A stretch of 21,577 bases of DNA from contig SLLW01000246.1 in assembly GCA_007133875.1 (NCBI GenBank), positions 1 through 21,577 of the forward strand, written 5' to 3'. Shown in pieces: positions 8,058 through 15,778 of the stretch. A program made the translations under genes and the position numbers. The DNA is from Balneolales bacterium (lineage in GTDB: Bacteria; Bacteroidota; Rhodothermia; Balneolales; Natronogracilivirgulaceae). The first letter of the stretch is position 1, and each line of letters opens with the position of its first letter. The notes beneath the pieces are model-generated. The model ran no database searches and was not told where the DNA came from. It saw only the letters and a list, made by a program, of their open reading frames with translations.

Positions 8058-8270
8058 TCAATGTTGAAGGCTATTGGTTTTCCGGCCTTTGTACCAGGAT
8101 ATGATGCCCATAATGATCAGAAATAAGATGCCGACGCTACCCAGAATGACAAACCAGTCAAGCATTGCATTCGGAAAATTCTCCCAACCAGTCTCACCTA
8201 TTCGGGTACGCCAGGCTCGAATCACAAGCATTATTAAAAAAGCTGCAACTCCAAACTGGATTATGGCCAT
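8058..8270 (-). CDS. Small two-helix membrane protein of unknown function
   Basis: About 70 residues with two hydrophobic helices: AIIQFGVAAFLIMLVIRAW near the N-terminus and WFVILGSVGILFLIIMGIIS near the C-terminus. The loop between them is polar (RTRIGETGWENFPNAMLD), and the tail is basic (YKGRKTNSLQH). I chose ATG 8270 because AAAGGAAG (8276-8283) lies 5 bases before it. An upstream in-frame ATG at 8291 would add MKIKEVL but is preceded only by an A tract. It lies 20-40 bases downstream of the lipoprotein gene with the bacteriocin-like tail and before a terminator, so the two are probably co-transcribed. Size, topology and position would suit an immunity or anchoring partner, but that is inference; I do not recognise a family. 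Confidence 0.65.
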   Translation of the reverse strand: MAIIQFGVAAFLIMLVIRAWRTRIGETGWENFPNAMLDWFVILGSVGILFLIIMGIISWYKGRKTNSLQH

Positions 8271-8275
8271 CAATA

Positions 8276-8283
8276 CTTCCTTT
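8276..8283 (-). promoter_or_regulatory. Ribosome binding site deciding the start of the small membrane protein
   Basis: On the minus strand AAAGGAAG ends 5 bases before ATG 8270. The upstream ATG at 8291 has no such site, which favours the shorter 70-residue product. Confidence 0.5.
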
Positions 8284-8310
8284 ATTTTCATTTTTTTTTG
8301 GATTTATTGT

Positions 8311-9024
8311 TTAACAGTATTCCGCTGCTCCGACAAGTGCACCGGAAACAGCACCAACGACACATCCGGCGGGACAACCGACCAGTGTCAACTTGCACCC
8401 CGCAATGCAACCTGCCCCTGCACCGCCAGTGGTTCCGGCAACACATCGTCCCCAGCTATCCCACCAGGATTCCCTCTCTTCTCTTTCTTCTTCATCATCA
8501 TTATCATTTTCCAAATTCAGGACCAGATTAGAATCCGTTTGACCCGATCCCAGCAAGTCTCCATTTTCCTGCATGAATAAGATTACCTGACGTACACTGA
8601 TTAAATCGATGATGGTATGGTCGTCCAGGGCCTCATCATTCAAAGCGGCCGCTATCTGTTCCAGTGCCTGTCCGGGCGTCTCCGACTGCTCCACAATCAA
8701 TTGTGATTTGGACGGGCCGGTTCTTTTATTACGCATTGGGTCTGCAGTAAAAGTATTTGCCTCAAGTACCTCTGACATGGCCTCATCTTCCAGTACCTCC
8801 AGGTACGCTTTATGGAATATCTCCTCCATATTATCCCTGTCAGCACCTTTTGAGCGCATTTCACTTGCAGCCGTCACCATTATCTGGTTAAGTGCATGCT
8901 CCAACTCTTCAAATTCATTTGCCGAAGTATCCTTGTGATCGGTAACACTCTGCGTCTCACAAGCTCCAAACATAAAAACGAGAATCAGAACTTTTGCCAA
9001 TGGAAAGGTTATGATAGTTTTCAT
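8311..9024 (-). CDS. Lipoprotein with acidic middle and Gly/Cys-rich bacteriocin-like C-terminal tail
   Basis: A 237-residue protein. MKTIITFPLAKVLILVFMFGAC is a lipoprotein signal with the acylated Cys predicted at residue 22. The middle (~25-150) is acidic and helical (EFEELEHALNQIMVTAASEM, MEEIFHKAYLEVLEDEAMSEVL, ALEQIAAALNDEALDDHTI), followed by a highly acidic linker (DNDDEEEREERE) and SWWDSWGR. The last ~45 residues are hydrophobic, rich in Gly and Ala, and contain six Cys (194, 206, 210, 217, 221, 237) including a CxxxC-x6-CxxxC core. Such tails resemble class II bacteriocin-like or halocin-like peptides and Gly-rich membrane-inserting segments. I start at ATG 9024, where the signal begins (AGAGAG lies upstream), and not at ATG 9096, which would bury the signal. 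No family recognised; export and maturation are unverified. Confidence 0.7.
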   Translation of the reverse strand: MKTIITFPLAKVLILVFMFGACETQSVTDHKDTSANEFEELEHALNQIMVTAASEMRSKGADRDNMEEIFHKAYLEVLEDEAMSEVLEANTFTADPMRNKRTGPSKSQLIVEQSETPGQALEQIAAALNDEALDDHTIIDLISVRQVILFMQENGDLLGSGQTDSNLVLNLENDNDDEEEREERESWWDSWGRCVAGTTGGAGAGCIAGCKLTLVGCPAGCVVGAVSGALVGAAEYC

Positions 9025-9117
9025 TGCATTACTCTCTATGGTTAAGTGATTAGTTTTGCCTAGCCCAAGCCATTTTCCCAAGTTTTTGAAAATCATGACC
9101 CGGAAGCTGATCCAAAA

Positions 9118-9576
9118 TTACCACCCATTCACAGCCTCATTCTTCAATTGGTTGTTCAAAGTTCCCTTTAGTTTATTTTTATACGCTCTGGGTGACATAC
9201 CGGCTACTTTTTTGAAAGCCTCACAAAACGTTGACGGTTGTTCATACCCCACCTCAAACCCAATTAAAGTTATACTGCATCTTCCATTTGATAGCTTCAT
9301 CATCCTTTGTGAACAATGGATCCTGTGCAACCTTATATATTCCAATGGAGTCATTCCGATCAAATAGCGGAATTTCATTGAATAGTTATTTTGATTGATA
9401 TGGCATGTTGCACGCATCTTGCTGACTGTACAACCAAACTCAAAAAGATGCCGGTTAAGATATTCCAATGCACGTTTTATATCAGATGGCCATTTGGCTC
9501 CTGCTTTTTGCAGTTTCTCATGCTTGTATTGCTCCTTCAATACCCGAATCATCCTGTTTTCATCAATAGTTTCCAT
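9118..9576 (-). CDS. AraC-type helix-turn-helix transcriptional regulator (DNA-binding domain only)
   Basis: A 152-residue protein carrying little more than an AraC/XylS DNA-binding domain. Helix-turn-helix 1 spans ~49-70 (CTVSKMRATCHINQNNYSMKF), followed by the linker motif LIGMTPLEYIRLHRI. HTH 2 spans ~101-122 with the family signature IGFEVGYEQPSTFCEAFKKVAGMSPRAYK. The N-terminal 30 residues are polar and too short for a sensor domain, so any ligand sensing must occur elsewhere or be absent. It lies directly upstream of the lipoprotein gene on the same strand (93 bases between them), so it may regulate that unit. The start is ATG 9576; a possible small ORF upstream overlaps it out of frame, so an older longer form is conceivable. 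Confidence 0.8.
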   Translation of the reverse strand: METIDENRMIRVLKEQYKHEKLQKAGAKWPSDIKRALEYLNRHLFEFGCTVSKMRATCHINQNNYSMKFRYLIGMTPLEYIRLHRIHCSQRMMKLSNGRCSITLIGFEVGYEQPSTFCEAFKKVAGMSPRAYKNKLKGTLNNQLKNEAVNGW

Positions 9577-9695
9577 CTATTCCGATCGTATCTGTCAAGA
9601 TCACGTATTTTTTCCCAATCATCGATATGGATTGCACCTGGCTGCCATATAACCGGGTTCACATGAATTACACAGTCATGTTGCAAATCTGCCAT
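9549..9695 (-). CDS. Possible 48-residue small ORF upstream of the AraC-type gene
   Basis: ATG 9695 opens a 48-codon frame (MADLQHDCVIHVNPV... IDDWEKIRDLDRYDRNRWK...) ending at TGA 9549-9551. It overlaps the start of the AraC-type gene by 28 bases in another frame. AGGTGG lies just before the ATG, closer than is ideal. The composition (Trp, Asp, Arg, Ile) looks like protein. It might be a leader peptide, a small gene, or the frameshifted N-terminus of the regulator. I recognise no family. Confidence 0.28.
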   Translation of the reverse strand: MADLQHDCVIHVNPVIWQPGAIHIDDWEKIRDLDRYDRNRWKLLMKTG

Positions 9696-9800
9696 ATCCA
9701 CCTGCCAATCCTGAATTCCCTGATTTTATTATCCTTCAGACAACATTACAGGACCGAAAAAACATAAAACAGATCCATTTATTTTCGGTGTTTACGTCTA

Positions 9801-9880
9801 AGATCACATACAACCCGGATCCTTACACTTTTATCTGATGAAAAACCGATTCATCACGCTGGTGGAGATCACATACAACC
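9801..9880. repeat. 15-base direct repeat pair
   Basis: AGATCACATACAACC occurs identically at 9801-9815 and 9866-9880, 65 bases apart, within the gene-poor region. No third copy was noticed. Confidence 0.6.
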
Positions 9881-10022
9881 TGCCTGTTACGGTAAGGTAC
9901 CCTGCCACCCGTTTGACAGATGAACGGATTCCCGGCATCACCAGGTAGTGTGACAATTGCGTTCATCACTGACGTTGAATTACCGATACTGCCTGTGAAC
10001 GATTCGTACATTTTCCGGATTT

Positions 10023-10052
10023 TTGTTTACAGAGAGCATTAAATGATATAAA
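10023..10052 (+). promoter_or_regulatory. Weak promoter-like element before the barrel gene
   Basis: TTGTTT (10023-10028) and TATAAA (10047-10052) are 18 bases apart and lie about 50 bases before ATG 10103. The match is modest and the organism's promoter consensus is unknown to me. Confidence 0.2.
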
Positions 10053-10102
10053 ACAAGCAATTCCGGGTATAAACTTGCGGAAAACAAAGCGTTCTCAGTA
10101 CG

Positions 10103-11032
10103 ATGTATCTTCTTCAGTCGATATCACAGAACCTGCACAAGTCCAGGAAGTTTCTGCTGTTTTGGCTTCTCCTGATCGCTCTGCTTATTCCCTTCGATCT
10201 CGAAGCACAGCGTCAGGCTTCCCGAAACCTTATCATCAACCCGCTCCTGGATGAGCGCCATCATCCGGACGAAGGAGAATCTCGGGGTTTCAACTCATTC
10301 GGAGGGTGGGCCGGATTCGGTTCGTTTCCATACAGCAGCGATACAAACCATCTCTGGTATCAGGATCTTGGCGGGTATGTGGAATTATGGCGAAGGGGAA
10401 GTACCTCATCTTTATTGTTAACCGGCCAGATCCAGTTCATCGCCGATCCTCACAATGACATCAACTTTAATCCAAGAGCCATTTTCTGGGAGGAAGGCCT
10501 GATTTATACCCGTCACCTGCAGCCCGGTTATCTGCAGGTCGGATTCATGCATCGCTGCAAACACGATATTGACAATATTGATATCGGTGAGGAACGATCG
10601 CTCATTTTCAGCAGCCTGCTGGTACATTATCAGCATCCGGCATCCCTCTTGCGTGATAATGACTTGATGCTCAAGGCCGGTTTCGAGCAGTATGTAATCA
10701 CCTGGGATCGCAGAACTCCGCGCAGCCTGGAAGAACGCAACCCGAACTGGAACGACTTGAACAACGAACTCACGATCCAGGCACACTGGCGTGAAAATCC
10801 GGCCGGAAGCAGTTTATCTCTGGATACCCGGGTGCATCTGATCAATCTCAACGGGGAATATCATGTCAACCGCGGTGCTGCCATCGGCTGGCATGTACAC
10901 AGAGACGGCGGCGACTTCCGGGTATCACTTGGTTATGAATATCTGCACGACAGCGGAATCCCGGCAGAACCAGCCGGTGCGCATCTGTTAAGTGTCGGAA
11001 TCCGGGCCAACTCAGCGTTTGTATTTTGGTGA
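10103..11032 (+). CDS. Putative outer-membrane beta-barrel protein of unknown function
   Basis: A 309-residue exported protein. After a basic N-terminus there is a strong signal core (FLLFWLLLIALLIPF) with likely cleavage at LEAQ (~residue 35). The mature part has repeated alternating strands and turns typical of a barrel: FNSFGGWAGFGSFP, GGYVELWRRGSTSSLLLTGQIQF, EEGLIYTRHLQPGYLQVGFMHRC, SLIFSSLLVHY, ELTIQAHWRE, DFRVSLGYEYLHDSG, LLSVGIRANSAFVFW. The C-terminal Trp and terminal amphipathic strand fit outer-membrane insertion. Family not recognised; it resembles lipid-modifying or porin-like barrels in general shape only. The motif HRCKHDIDNID in the centre could hold catalytic or metal-binding residues, but that is speculative. 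ATG 10103 is the only start before the signal; no ribosome site is clear. Confidence 0.65.
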   Translation: MYLLQSISQNLHKSRKFLLFWLLLIALLIPFDLEAQRQASRNLIINPLLDERHHPDEGESRGFNSFGGWAGFGSFPYSSDTNHLWYQDLGGYVELWRRGSTSSLLLTGQIQFIADPHNDINFNPRAIFWEEGLIYTRHLQPGYLQVGFMHRCKHDIDNIDIGEERSLIFSSLLVHYQHPASLLRDNDLMLKAGFEQYVITWDRRTPRSLEERNPNWNDLNNELTIQAHWRENPAGSSLSLDTRVHLINLNGEYHVNRGAAIGWHVHRDGGDFRVSLGYEYLHDSGIPAEPAGAHLLSVGIRANSAFVFW

Positions 11033-11236
11033 TATCGTTTAATACCAAATGGATATAACAATCTGACCATCGCAGCTTCCGGGCAGGACTTGTGAATCAA
11101 CATACATTCGCTTATTATCTTCGTTTGAGATGAAATGGCGCAGAATGTGCATCATTCAGAAATAGTCCGCTGCCGGGGTACCTGCACCGATTCATCCGGC
11201 AATACGTACTTACGTGCTTCACCCACACCACCGAAC

Positions 11237-11241
11237 GGAGG
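11237..11241 (+). promoter_or_regulatory. Ribosome binding site deciding the symporter start
   Basis: GGAGG lies 5 bases before GTG 11247. The GTG at 11214, 11 codons upstream in the same frame, has no such site. Confidence 0.6.
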
Positions 11242-11246
11242 CTTTT

Positions 11247-12752
11247 GTGATATTTTTCTTTGTCGTTATCGGTTATCTCGTCCTTCTGATGTCCATATCC
11301 ATATGGAAGAGTTTTCTGGTAAAAAATCAGGAAGATTTCATGGTTGCCGGACGCTCTGTTTCGACCCCCAAACTGGTTGGTACCCTGCTCTGTACCTGGA
11401 TGGGATCCGGAAGTTTGCTGGCCGGAGCCGGACTGGCGGCAAATATCGGCTTCTCCGAACTCTGGATGGCGGCCGGCGCATGGGTTGCCATTGTCATTGT
11501 CTTTTTCCTGGCAGCACGGGTACGGCGTATTGCAGAGTTTACAGTTCCTGATATCCTGGAGCTGCGCTATAACAAATGGGCACGGATACTCGGTACGATA
11601 GTCATCGTCATCGCCTACACCACCATTGTCGGGTATCAATTCCGGGCCGGCGGTTTTGTCCTGGATCTGGTCGCTGGGGTACCTGAGTGGCAGGGTGTAT
11701 TGCTGACTGCCGGTTTCATCGTCATCTTCACCGCTTTCGCCGGAATGCTTTCGATTGTCTCGGTTGATATTATCAATGGAGCCGTAATCACGGTCGCTGT
11801 ACTCATTGCCGTGCCCCTGGTCTATATCCATATCGGTGGTGCTGAGCATCTCACCACTACTCTGGATCCATCCTATTTTACCGTGTTCGGCGAAAACAAT
11901 TTCTGGTGGGCGATGGGGATCTTCCTGCCAACGTTCTTCCTGTTGCTGGGTGAGTCCAACATGTATCAGAAGTTCTTCTCAGCACGCAGTGAGAAATCAG
12001 CCAAATCCGCCGTGATGTGGTGGGTTATCGGAACCATCATCGTTGAAACCGCCCTGGCGTCGCTTGCCATTTTTGCCTTCAGCCACTTTAATGCACTTCC
12101 GGCGGCTTCTGAATTTTTCCTCTCAAGCGGCGATTCGGAACGGATTATCCTTCATACGGCACGTTACGGTACCGAAGTGGGCCTGCCGATCGTGGTCGGG
12201 CTCCTGTTGATCATGGCATCGGTCGCCATCATCACATCCACCGGAAATAGCTTCCTGCTGACCCCGTCCACCAACCTGACCCGCGACATCTATCAGCGTT
12301 TTGTCAATCCGTCGGCGACAGGAATGAAGATTGTCATCTTCCAGCGCTCTATGGTGGTGCTGCTCGGCATACTGGCCTGGCTGCTGCTGACCCAGTTTCA
12401 GACGATCCTCGCGATGGCCCTTACGGCCTATACTATGGTGGGGGCCGGACTCACACCGGCGCTGCTTGCCGCATTTCTCTGGAAACGGGTTACGGTGGCA
12501 GGAGGGGTATCCTCTATCGCAACCGGGATGGGCATCACCCTGTTTATCACGGTCGCTAACTCAATTTTGGTGAGCACAACCGGAGAACAGCTTCTCAACG
12601 AACAATACATTATTTTACCTGCAGCTTCGGCATCCATAATTGTGCTTGTCGTCGTATCCCTGCTTACGCCACACGACCCGGAATCAAAGTGGGGGCGTTT
12701 TTATACCAAGGATACGTCACTTGCCGAAGCCATTGAAGAAACGAAACCGTAA
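11247..12752 (+). CDS. Sodium:solute symporter (SSS family)
   Basis: A 501-residue inner-membrane secondary transporter with about 13 hydrophobic helices, a usual SSS size. Family features: the N-terminal helix VIGYLVLLMSISIWKS, then the cytosolic KNQEDFMVAGRSVSTPKLVGTLLCTWMGSGSL. This combines the DF.VAGR motif with the Ser/Thr-rich unwound first helix that binds sodium. FTVPDILELRYNKWARILG and the GYQFRAGG stretch follow. SEKSAKSAVMWWVIGTIIVE and SVAIITSTGNSFLLTPSTNLTRDIYQRF (the helix-8 sodium-site region, rich in Ser/Thr) are further family hallmarks. The substrate cannot be inferred. GTG 11247 is chosen over the GTG at 11214 because GGAGG precedes it and the protein then begins at the first helix (MIFFFVVIGYLV). 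The UPF0182 gene follows 120 bases later on the same strand. Confidence 0.9.
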   Translation: MIFFFVVIGYLVLLMSISIWKSFLVKNQEDFMVAGRSVSTPKLVGTLLCTWMGSGSLLAGAGLAANIGFSELWMAAGAWVAIVIVFFLAARVRRIAEFTVPDILELRYNKWARILGTIVIVIAYTTIVGYQFRAGGFVLDLVAGVPEWQGVLLTAGFIVIFTAFAGMLSIVSVDIINGAVITVAVLIAVPLVYIHIGGAEHLTTTLDPSYFTVFGENNFWWAMGIFLPTFFLLLGESNMYQKFFSARSEKSAKSAVMWWVIGTIIVETALASLAIFAFSHFNALPAASEFFLSSGDSERIILHTARYGTEVGLPIVVGLLLIMASVAIITSTGNSFLLTPSTNLTRDIYQRFVNPSATGMKIVIFQRSMVVLLGILAWLLLTQFQTILAMALTAYTMVGAGLTPALLAAFLWKRVTVAGGVSSIATGMGITLFITVANSILVSTTGEQLLNEQYIILPAASASIIVLVVVSLLTPHDPESKWGRFYTKDTSLAEAIEETKP

Positions 12753-12872
12753 CCGGAAAATCTATACTGCACTGCTGTTATTGCAGAAATCATTTGTATT
12801 TTTACGGTATCTGATCCACAGATTTCCATCCGTTTTACCGATTTATCACTCATCCGTTACTGAGGCTGGCCT

Positions 12873-15617
12873 ATGACTATGCGAATTATCCGCATTGCTC
12901 TCTATCTACTTATTCCAATCGTTCTGTTAATCATCTCATCAAGCTGGATCATGGAGTGGCTCTGGCTTAGTGAGTTGGGGTATTCCGATGTCTTTCGCGT
13001 TCTGAAAGGAACCCAGATTATGCTATTTGCAGGTGCCTTTCTTCTTGCAGTGGTTTATTTGATGATCAACTTCCGGTATCTGGCACGGCGTATCGGGCAA
13101 TCCCGGGTAATGGCGTTACTCATCGGTAGCCTGAACATCGCCATCCCATCCAACCAGCATCAGAAATGGATGGTCCGCGCCGCGACACTCCTGGCTATAT
13201 TCATCGCCCTGATTTTCGCCCTGGCCTTCATGCTGCGATGGGATGACGCACTGCGATTTTTCTGGACCCAGCCTTTCGGTGCCGTTGATCCCATATTCGG
13301 ACGGGAGATCAGCTTTTACATGTTTCAGCTCCCCCTGCTCTCGCTATTGCAGGGATCACTGACCGCACTCACGTTTTTCACAACTTTTGTGCTTGCAGTC
13401 GCCTACTTTGCGACGGATATGATCAGTGCCCGGCCCAACGAAGGACTGCAAGCCGAACCGGGTGTACTGGCTCATATCAAAATCAACCTTTCCCTATGGC
13501 TGCTCACCCTTTCCGCCAGTTTCTTTCTTTCACGATATGAGCTGCTCTTCCGCGATGACGGTGTAACATTTGGTGCCGGACATACCCATGTGGCCATTGA
13601 GCTTCCGGCACTTTGGATAGCATCTGTTCTAACACTGGTCCTGGCCGTGCTGGTTATAAGCAGTAACTGGGTACGGATGACCAAGGTGCTTGGAGGTGTG
13701 GCTCTCCTCACCGTATTGGTATTGCTGTTCGGGAGGCTCATTTTACCCTCCGCTGTGCAGCAATTCCGGGTGAACCCAAATGAGCTGGATGTGGAGTGGT
13801 CGTATATTGAACACAATATTGAAATGACGCGCCTGGCGTATGGCCTTGACCGCGTCAGAGAGATCGATTATTCCGCAGAGGATACGCTTTTCGCTGAAGA
13901 TATCCGCAACAATCAGGAGGTGATAGAAAACATCCGTTTGTGGGATCCGCGCCTGTTGATTCAAACCTACCGTCAGCTTCAGGAAATTCGCCCATACTAC
14001 CAGTTTAACACCATCGGCATTGACCGGTATACACTGGACGGACAGAAACAGCAGGTCATGCTGGCCGGTCGGGAACTCGCGCCTCAACTACCCGACGGAT
14101 CCAATACCTGGGTCAACCGTCATCTGCAGTATACCCATGGTTACGGAGTTGCCATGAGCCCGGTCAACCGTGCCAACCGCCAGGGGGAACCACTGATGCT
14201 GGCCCGTGACCTGCCCCCGGTCACTCATCCCGATATCCCAATAGATAATTCGGCCATATATTATGGCAAACAGAGCCAGAGTTACTACATTGTCAACACC
14301 GGCACAGAAGAGCTCCACTACCCTGCCGGCGATGGAAACGTATACCATCATTATTCCGGTTCGGGTGGTATCGCATTCCGCAGCTGGTTCCACCGCCTGT
14401 TGTTTGCCTGGGAACTGGGAGATATCAATATTCTGCTCTCCGACTATATCACCCCCGACAGCCGGTTACAGATCTGGCGGGGAGTACAGGAACGAATCGA
14501 ACGAATCGCGCCATTCCTGACCCTTGACGAGGACCCCTATCTGGTTGTGCATGACGGACGGCTGGTCTGGATTCAGGATGCATACACCACATCCTCCAAG
14601 TTTCCCTATTCCGATCCGCATGGCCGGATCAACTACATCCGTAATCCGGTCAAAATTGTTGTCGATGCATACGAAGGTTCGGTTGATTTTTATGTGATCG
14701 ACAATGCTGATCCGGTCATTGCCATCTACCAGCAGCTATTCCCTGAGATGTTCCGTCCGGCGGATGAGGCTCCGGAGGGGTTGGCAGAGCATTTCCGGTA
14801 TCCCGTTAATTTCTTTGAAGTGCAGATGGAGAAATTCACCCGGTACCACATGACAAATCCGCGTGTATTTTATAATGATGAGGACCGGTGGCGGAGGCCG
14901 TTTGAACAGTATGGGGGCCGGCGTCAGCTTATGGAACCATACTATGTGCTTGGCCGGCTTCCCGGCGAGGAAACCGAGGATTTGGAGTTCAAATTGATCA
15001 GCCCGTTCACACCCGACGGACGAAACAACATGATCGCCTGGATGGCTGCCCGCTCGGACCCTGCCTATTACGGCGAGCTTGTGACCTACCGGCTTCCGAA
15101 AGACCGTCTGATTTACGGACCGGCGCAGATTGAATCGCGCATTGATCAGGATCCTGAGATTTCGCGTCAGCTGGCACTGTGGGATCAGCGTGGTTCCCGG
15201 GTTATCCGCGGAAACCTGTTAGTGGTGCCCATCGCCAACTCCTTTATGTATGTAGAGCCGGTATTTTTGCTGGCCGACCGGGATGACATTCCGCAACTTC
15301 AACGCGTGATTGTCGCTGTTGGAGACGATATCTCCATGCAGCCGACCATCGAGACCGCCATGGTTGATCTTTTTGGTGACGATGCCGATTTCCTTGACCT
15401 GGATATTGTACCGGAAACCATTCCTGATGATGATGAATTACTTGCCGAGATGGACGAACCGTTACCGGTCGGTGACCAGGCTCAATTGTTGGATACCGAA
15501 GAGTTCTCCCGTTTCCGTTCCCTCTGGCAGGATTTACGCCATGCCATGGACGACGGTGACTGGGCACGGTATGGCGAAATAATCGACGAATTGGACGATT
15601 TATTGGAGGTTGAATAA
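12873..15617 (+). CDS. UPF0182 family large membrane protein
   Basis: A 914-residue protein matching the UPF0182 (COG1615) family in length and layout. There are seven hydrophobic helices in the first ~290 residues (at ~5-25, 50-68, 97-118, 160-190, 204-226, 239-266, 268-292), then a ~570-residue soluble part outside the membrane. Characteristic stretches are SELGYSDVF, PIFGREISFYMFQLPL, RVNPNELDVEWSYIEHNIEMTR.AYGL, NIRLWDPRLLIQTYRQLQEIRPYYQF, RHLQYTHGYGVAMSPVN, and TYRLPKDRLIYGPAQIESRIDQD. The C-terminus is strongly acidic (DDADFLDLDIVPET, DDELLAEMDEP). The molecular function of the family is not established. ATG 12873 follows GAGG (12862-12865) by 7 bases. No signal for a partner gene was seen. 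Confidence 0.92.
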   Translation: MTMRIIRIALYLLIPIVLLIISSSWIMEWLWLSELGYSDVFRVLKGTQIMLFAGAFLLAVVYLMINFRYLARRIGQSRVMALLIGSLNIAIPSNQHQKWMVRAATLLAIFIALIFALAFMLRWDDALRFFWTQPFGAVDPIFGREISFYMFQLPLLSLLQGSLTALTFFTTFVLAVAYFATDMISARPNEGLQAEPGVLAHIKINLSLWLLTLSASFFLSRYELLFRDDGVTFGAGHTHVAIELPALWIASVLTLVLAVLVISSNWVRMTKVLGGVALLTVLVLLFGRLILPSAVQQFRVNPNELDVEWSYIEHNIEMTRLAYGLDRVREIDYSAEDTLFAEDIRNNQEVIENIRLWDPRLLIQTYRQLQEIRPYYQFNTIGIDRYTLDGQKQQVMLAGRELAPQLPDGSNTWVNRHLQYTHGYGVAMSPVNRANRQGEPLMLARDLPPVTHPDIPIDNSAIYYGKQSQSYYIVNTGTEELHYPAGDGNVYHHYSGSGGIAFRSWFHRLLFAWELGDINILLSDYITPDSRLQIWRGVQERIERIAPFLTLDEDPYLVVHDGRLVWIQDAYTTSSKFPYSDPHGRINYIRNPVKIVVDAYEGSVDFYVIDNADPVIAIYQQLFPEMFRPADEAPEGLAEHFRYPVNFFEVQMEKFTRYHMTNPRVFYNDEDRWRRPFEQYGGRRQLMEPYYVLGRLPGEETEDLEFKLISPFTPDGRNNMIAWMAARSDPAYYGELVTYRLPKDRLIYGPAQIESRIDQDPEISRQLALWDQRGSRVIRGNLLVVPIANSFMYVEPVFLLADRDDIPQLQRVIVAVGDDISMQPTIETAMVDLFGDDADFLDLDIVPETIPDDDELLAEMDEPLPVGDQAQLLDTEEFSRFRSLWQDLRHAMDDGDWARYGEIIDELDDLLEVE

Positions 15618-15668
15618 AAAATTGAATTTTTTTTAGTCATGCTCTTCTCCTGAATGGTAACATAGGTG

Positions 15669-15722
15669 CAGTTAGCGATCAGATCTGATCTCTGCCACCA
15701 AATACAGTTAGTGATCAGATCT
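15669..15722. repeat. Paired 18-base direct repeats with embedded palindrome
   Basis: CAGTTAG(C/T)GATCAGATCT occurs at 15669-15686 and 15705-15722, 36 bases apart, with one mismatch. The first copy extends into a perfect 14-base palindrome GATCAGATCTGATC at 15677-15690. The pair lies 57-110 bases before the small secreted protein and may be operators for a dimeric regulator. The ten bases GTGATCAGAT of copy 2 recur at 16153-16162, behind the gene. Confidence 0.55.
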
Positions 15723-15724
15723 CT

Positions 15725-15739
15725 GTAACAAAATGTTAC
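15725..15739. promoter_or_regulatory. Short palindrome GTAACA-AAA-TGTTAC
   Basis: Six-base arms around AAA form a perfect inverted repeat 40 bases before ATG 15779. A further GGTAACAT lies near 15657. Possible operator; no regulator can be assigned. Confidence 0.4.
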
Positions 15740-15764
15740 CCTGTAGAAAATAACTAATTCAAAA

Positions 15765-15770
15765 AAGGAG
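15765..15770 (+). promoter_or_regulatory. Ribosome binding site of the small secreted protein
   Basis: AAGGAG lies 8 bases before ATG 15779, showing that canonical Shine-Dalgarno sequences are used in this genome. Confidence 0.6.
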
Positions 15771-15778
15771 ATAGAGAC

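Larger units (their letters stand above)
9577..10102. other. 526-base region without a convincing gene
   Basis: Apart from the possible small ORF at 9549-9695, a 15-base direct repeat (9801-9815 and 9866-9880) and a weak promoter-like pair near 10023-10052, I see nothing here. Short ORFs in both directions (for example 9823-10011 on the minus strand) have no ribosome site and no recognisable protein pattern. The region may be decayed or regulatory DNA. Confidence 0.5.

Noticed and set aside
9823..10011. 62-residue frame on the minus strand in the gene-free region
   Set aside because: No ribosome site, no recognisable pattern, and it runs through the direct repeat.
11124..11170. Very short ORF (MKWRRMCIIQK) before the symporter as a leader peptide
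   Set aside because: No ribosome site and no attenuator hairpin nearby.
11115..11849. 244-residue minus-strand frame opposite the symporter
   Set aside because: Low-complexity hydrophilic shadow of a clear membrane protein gene.
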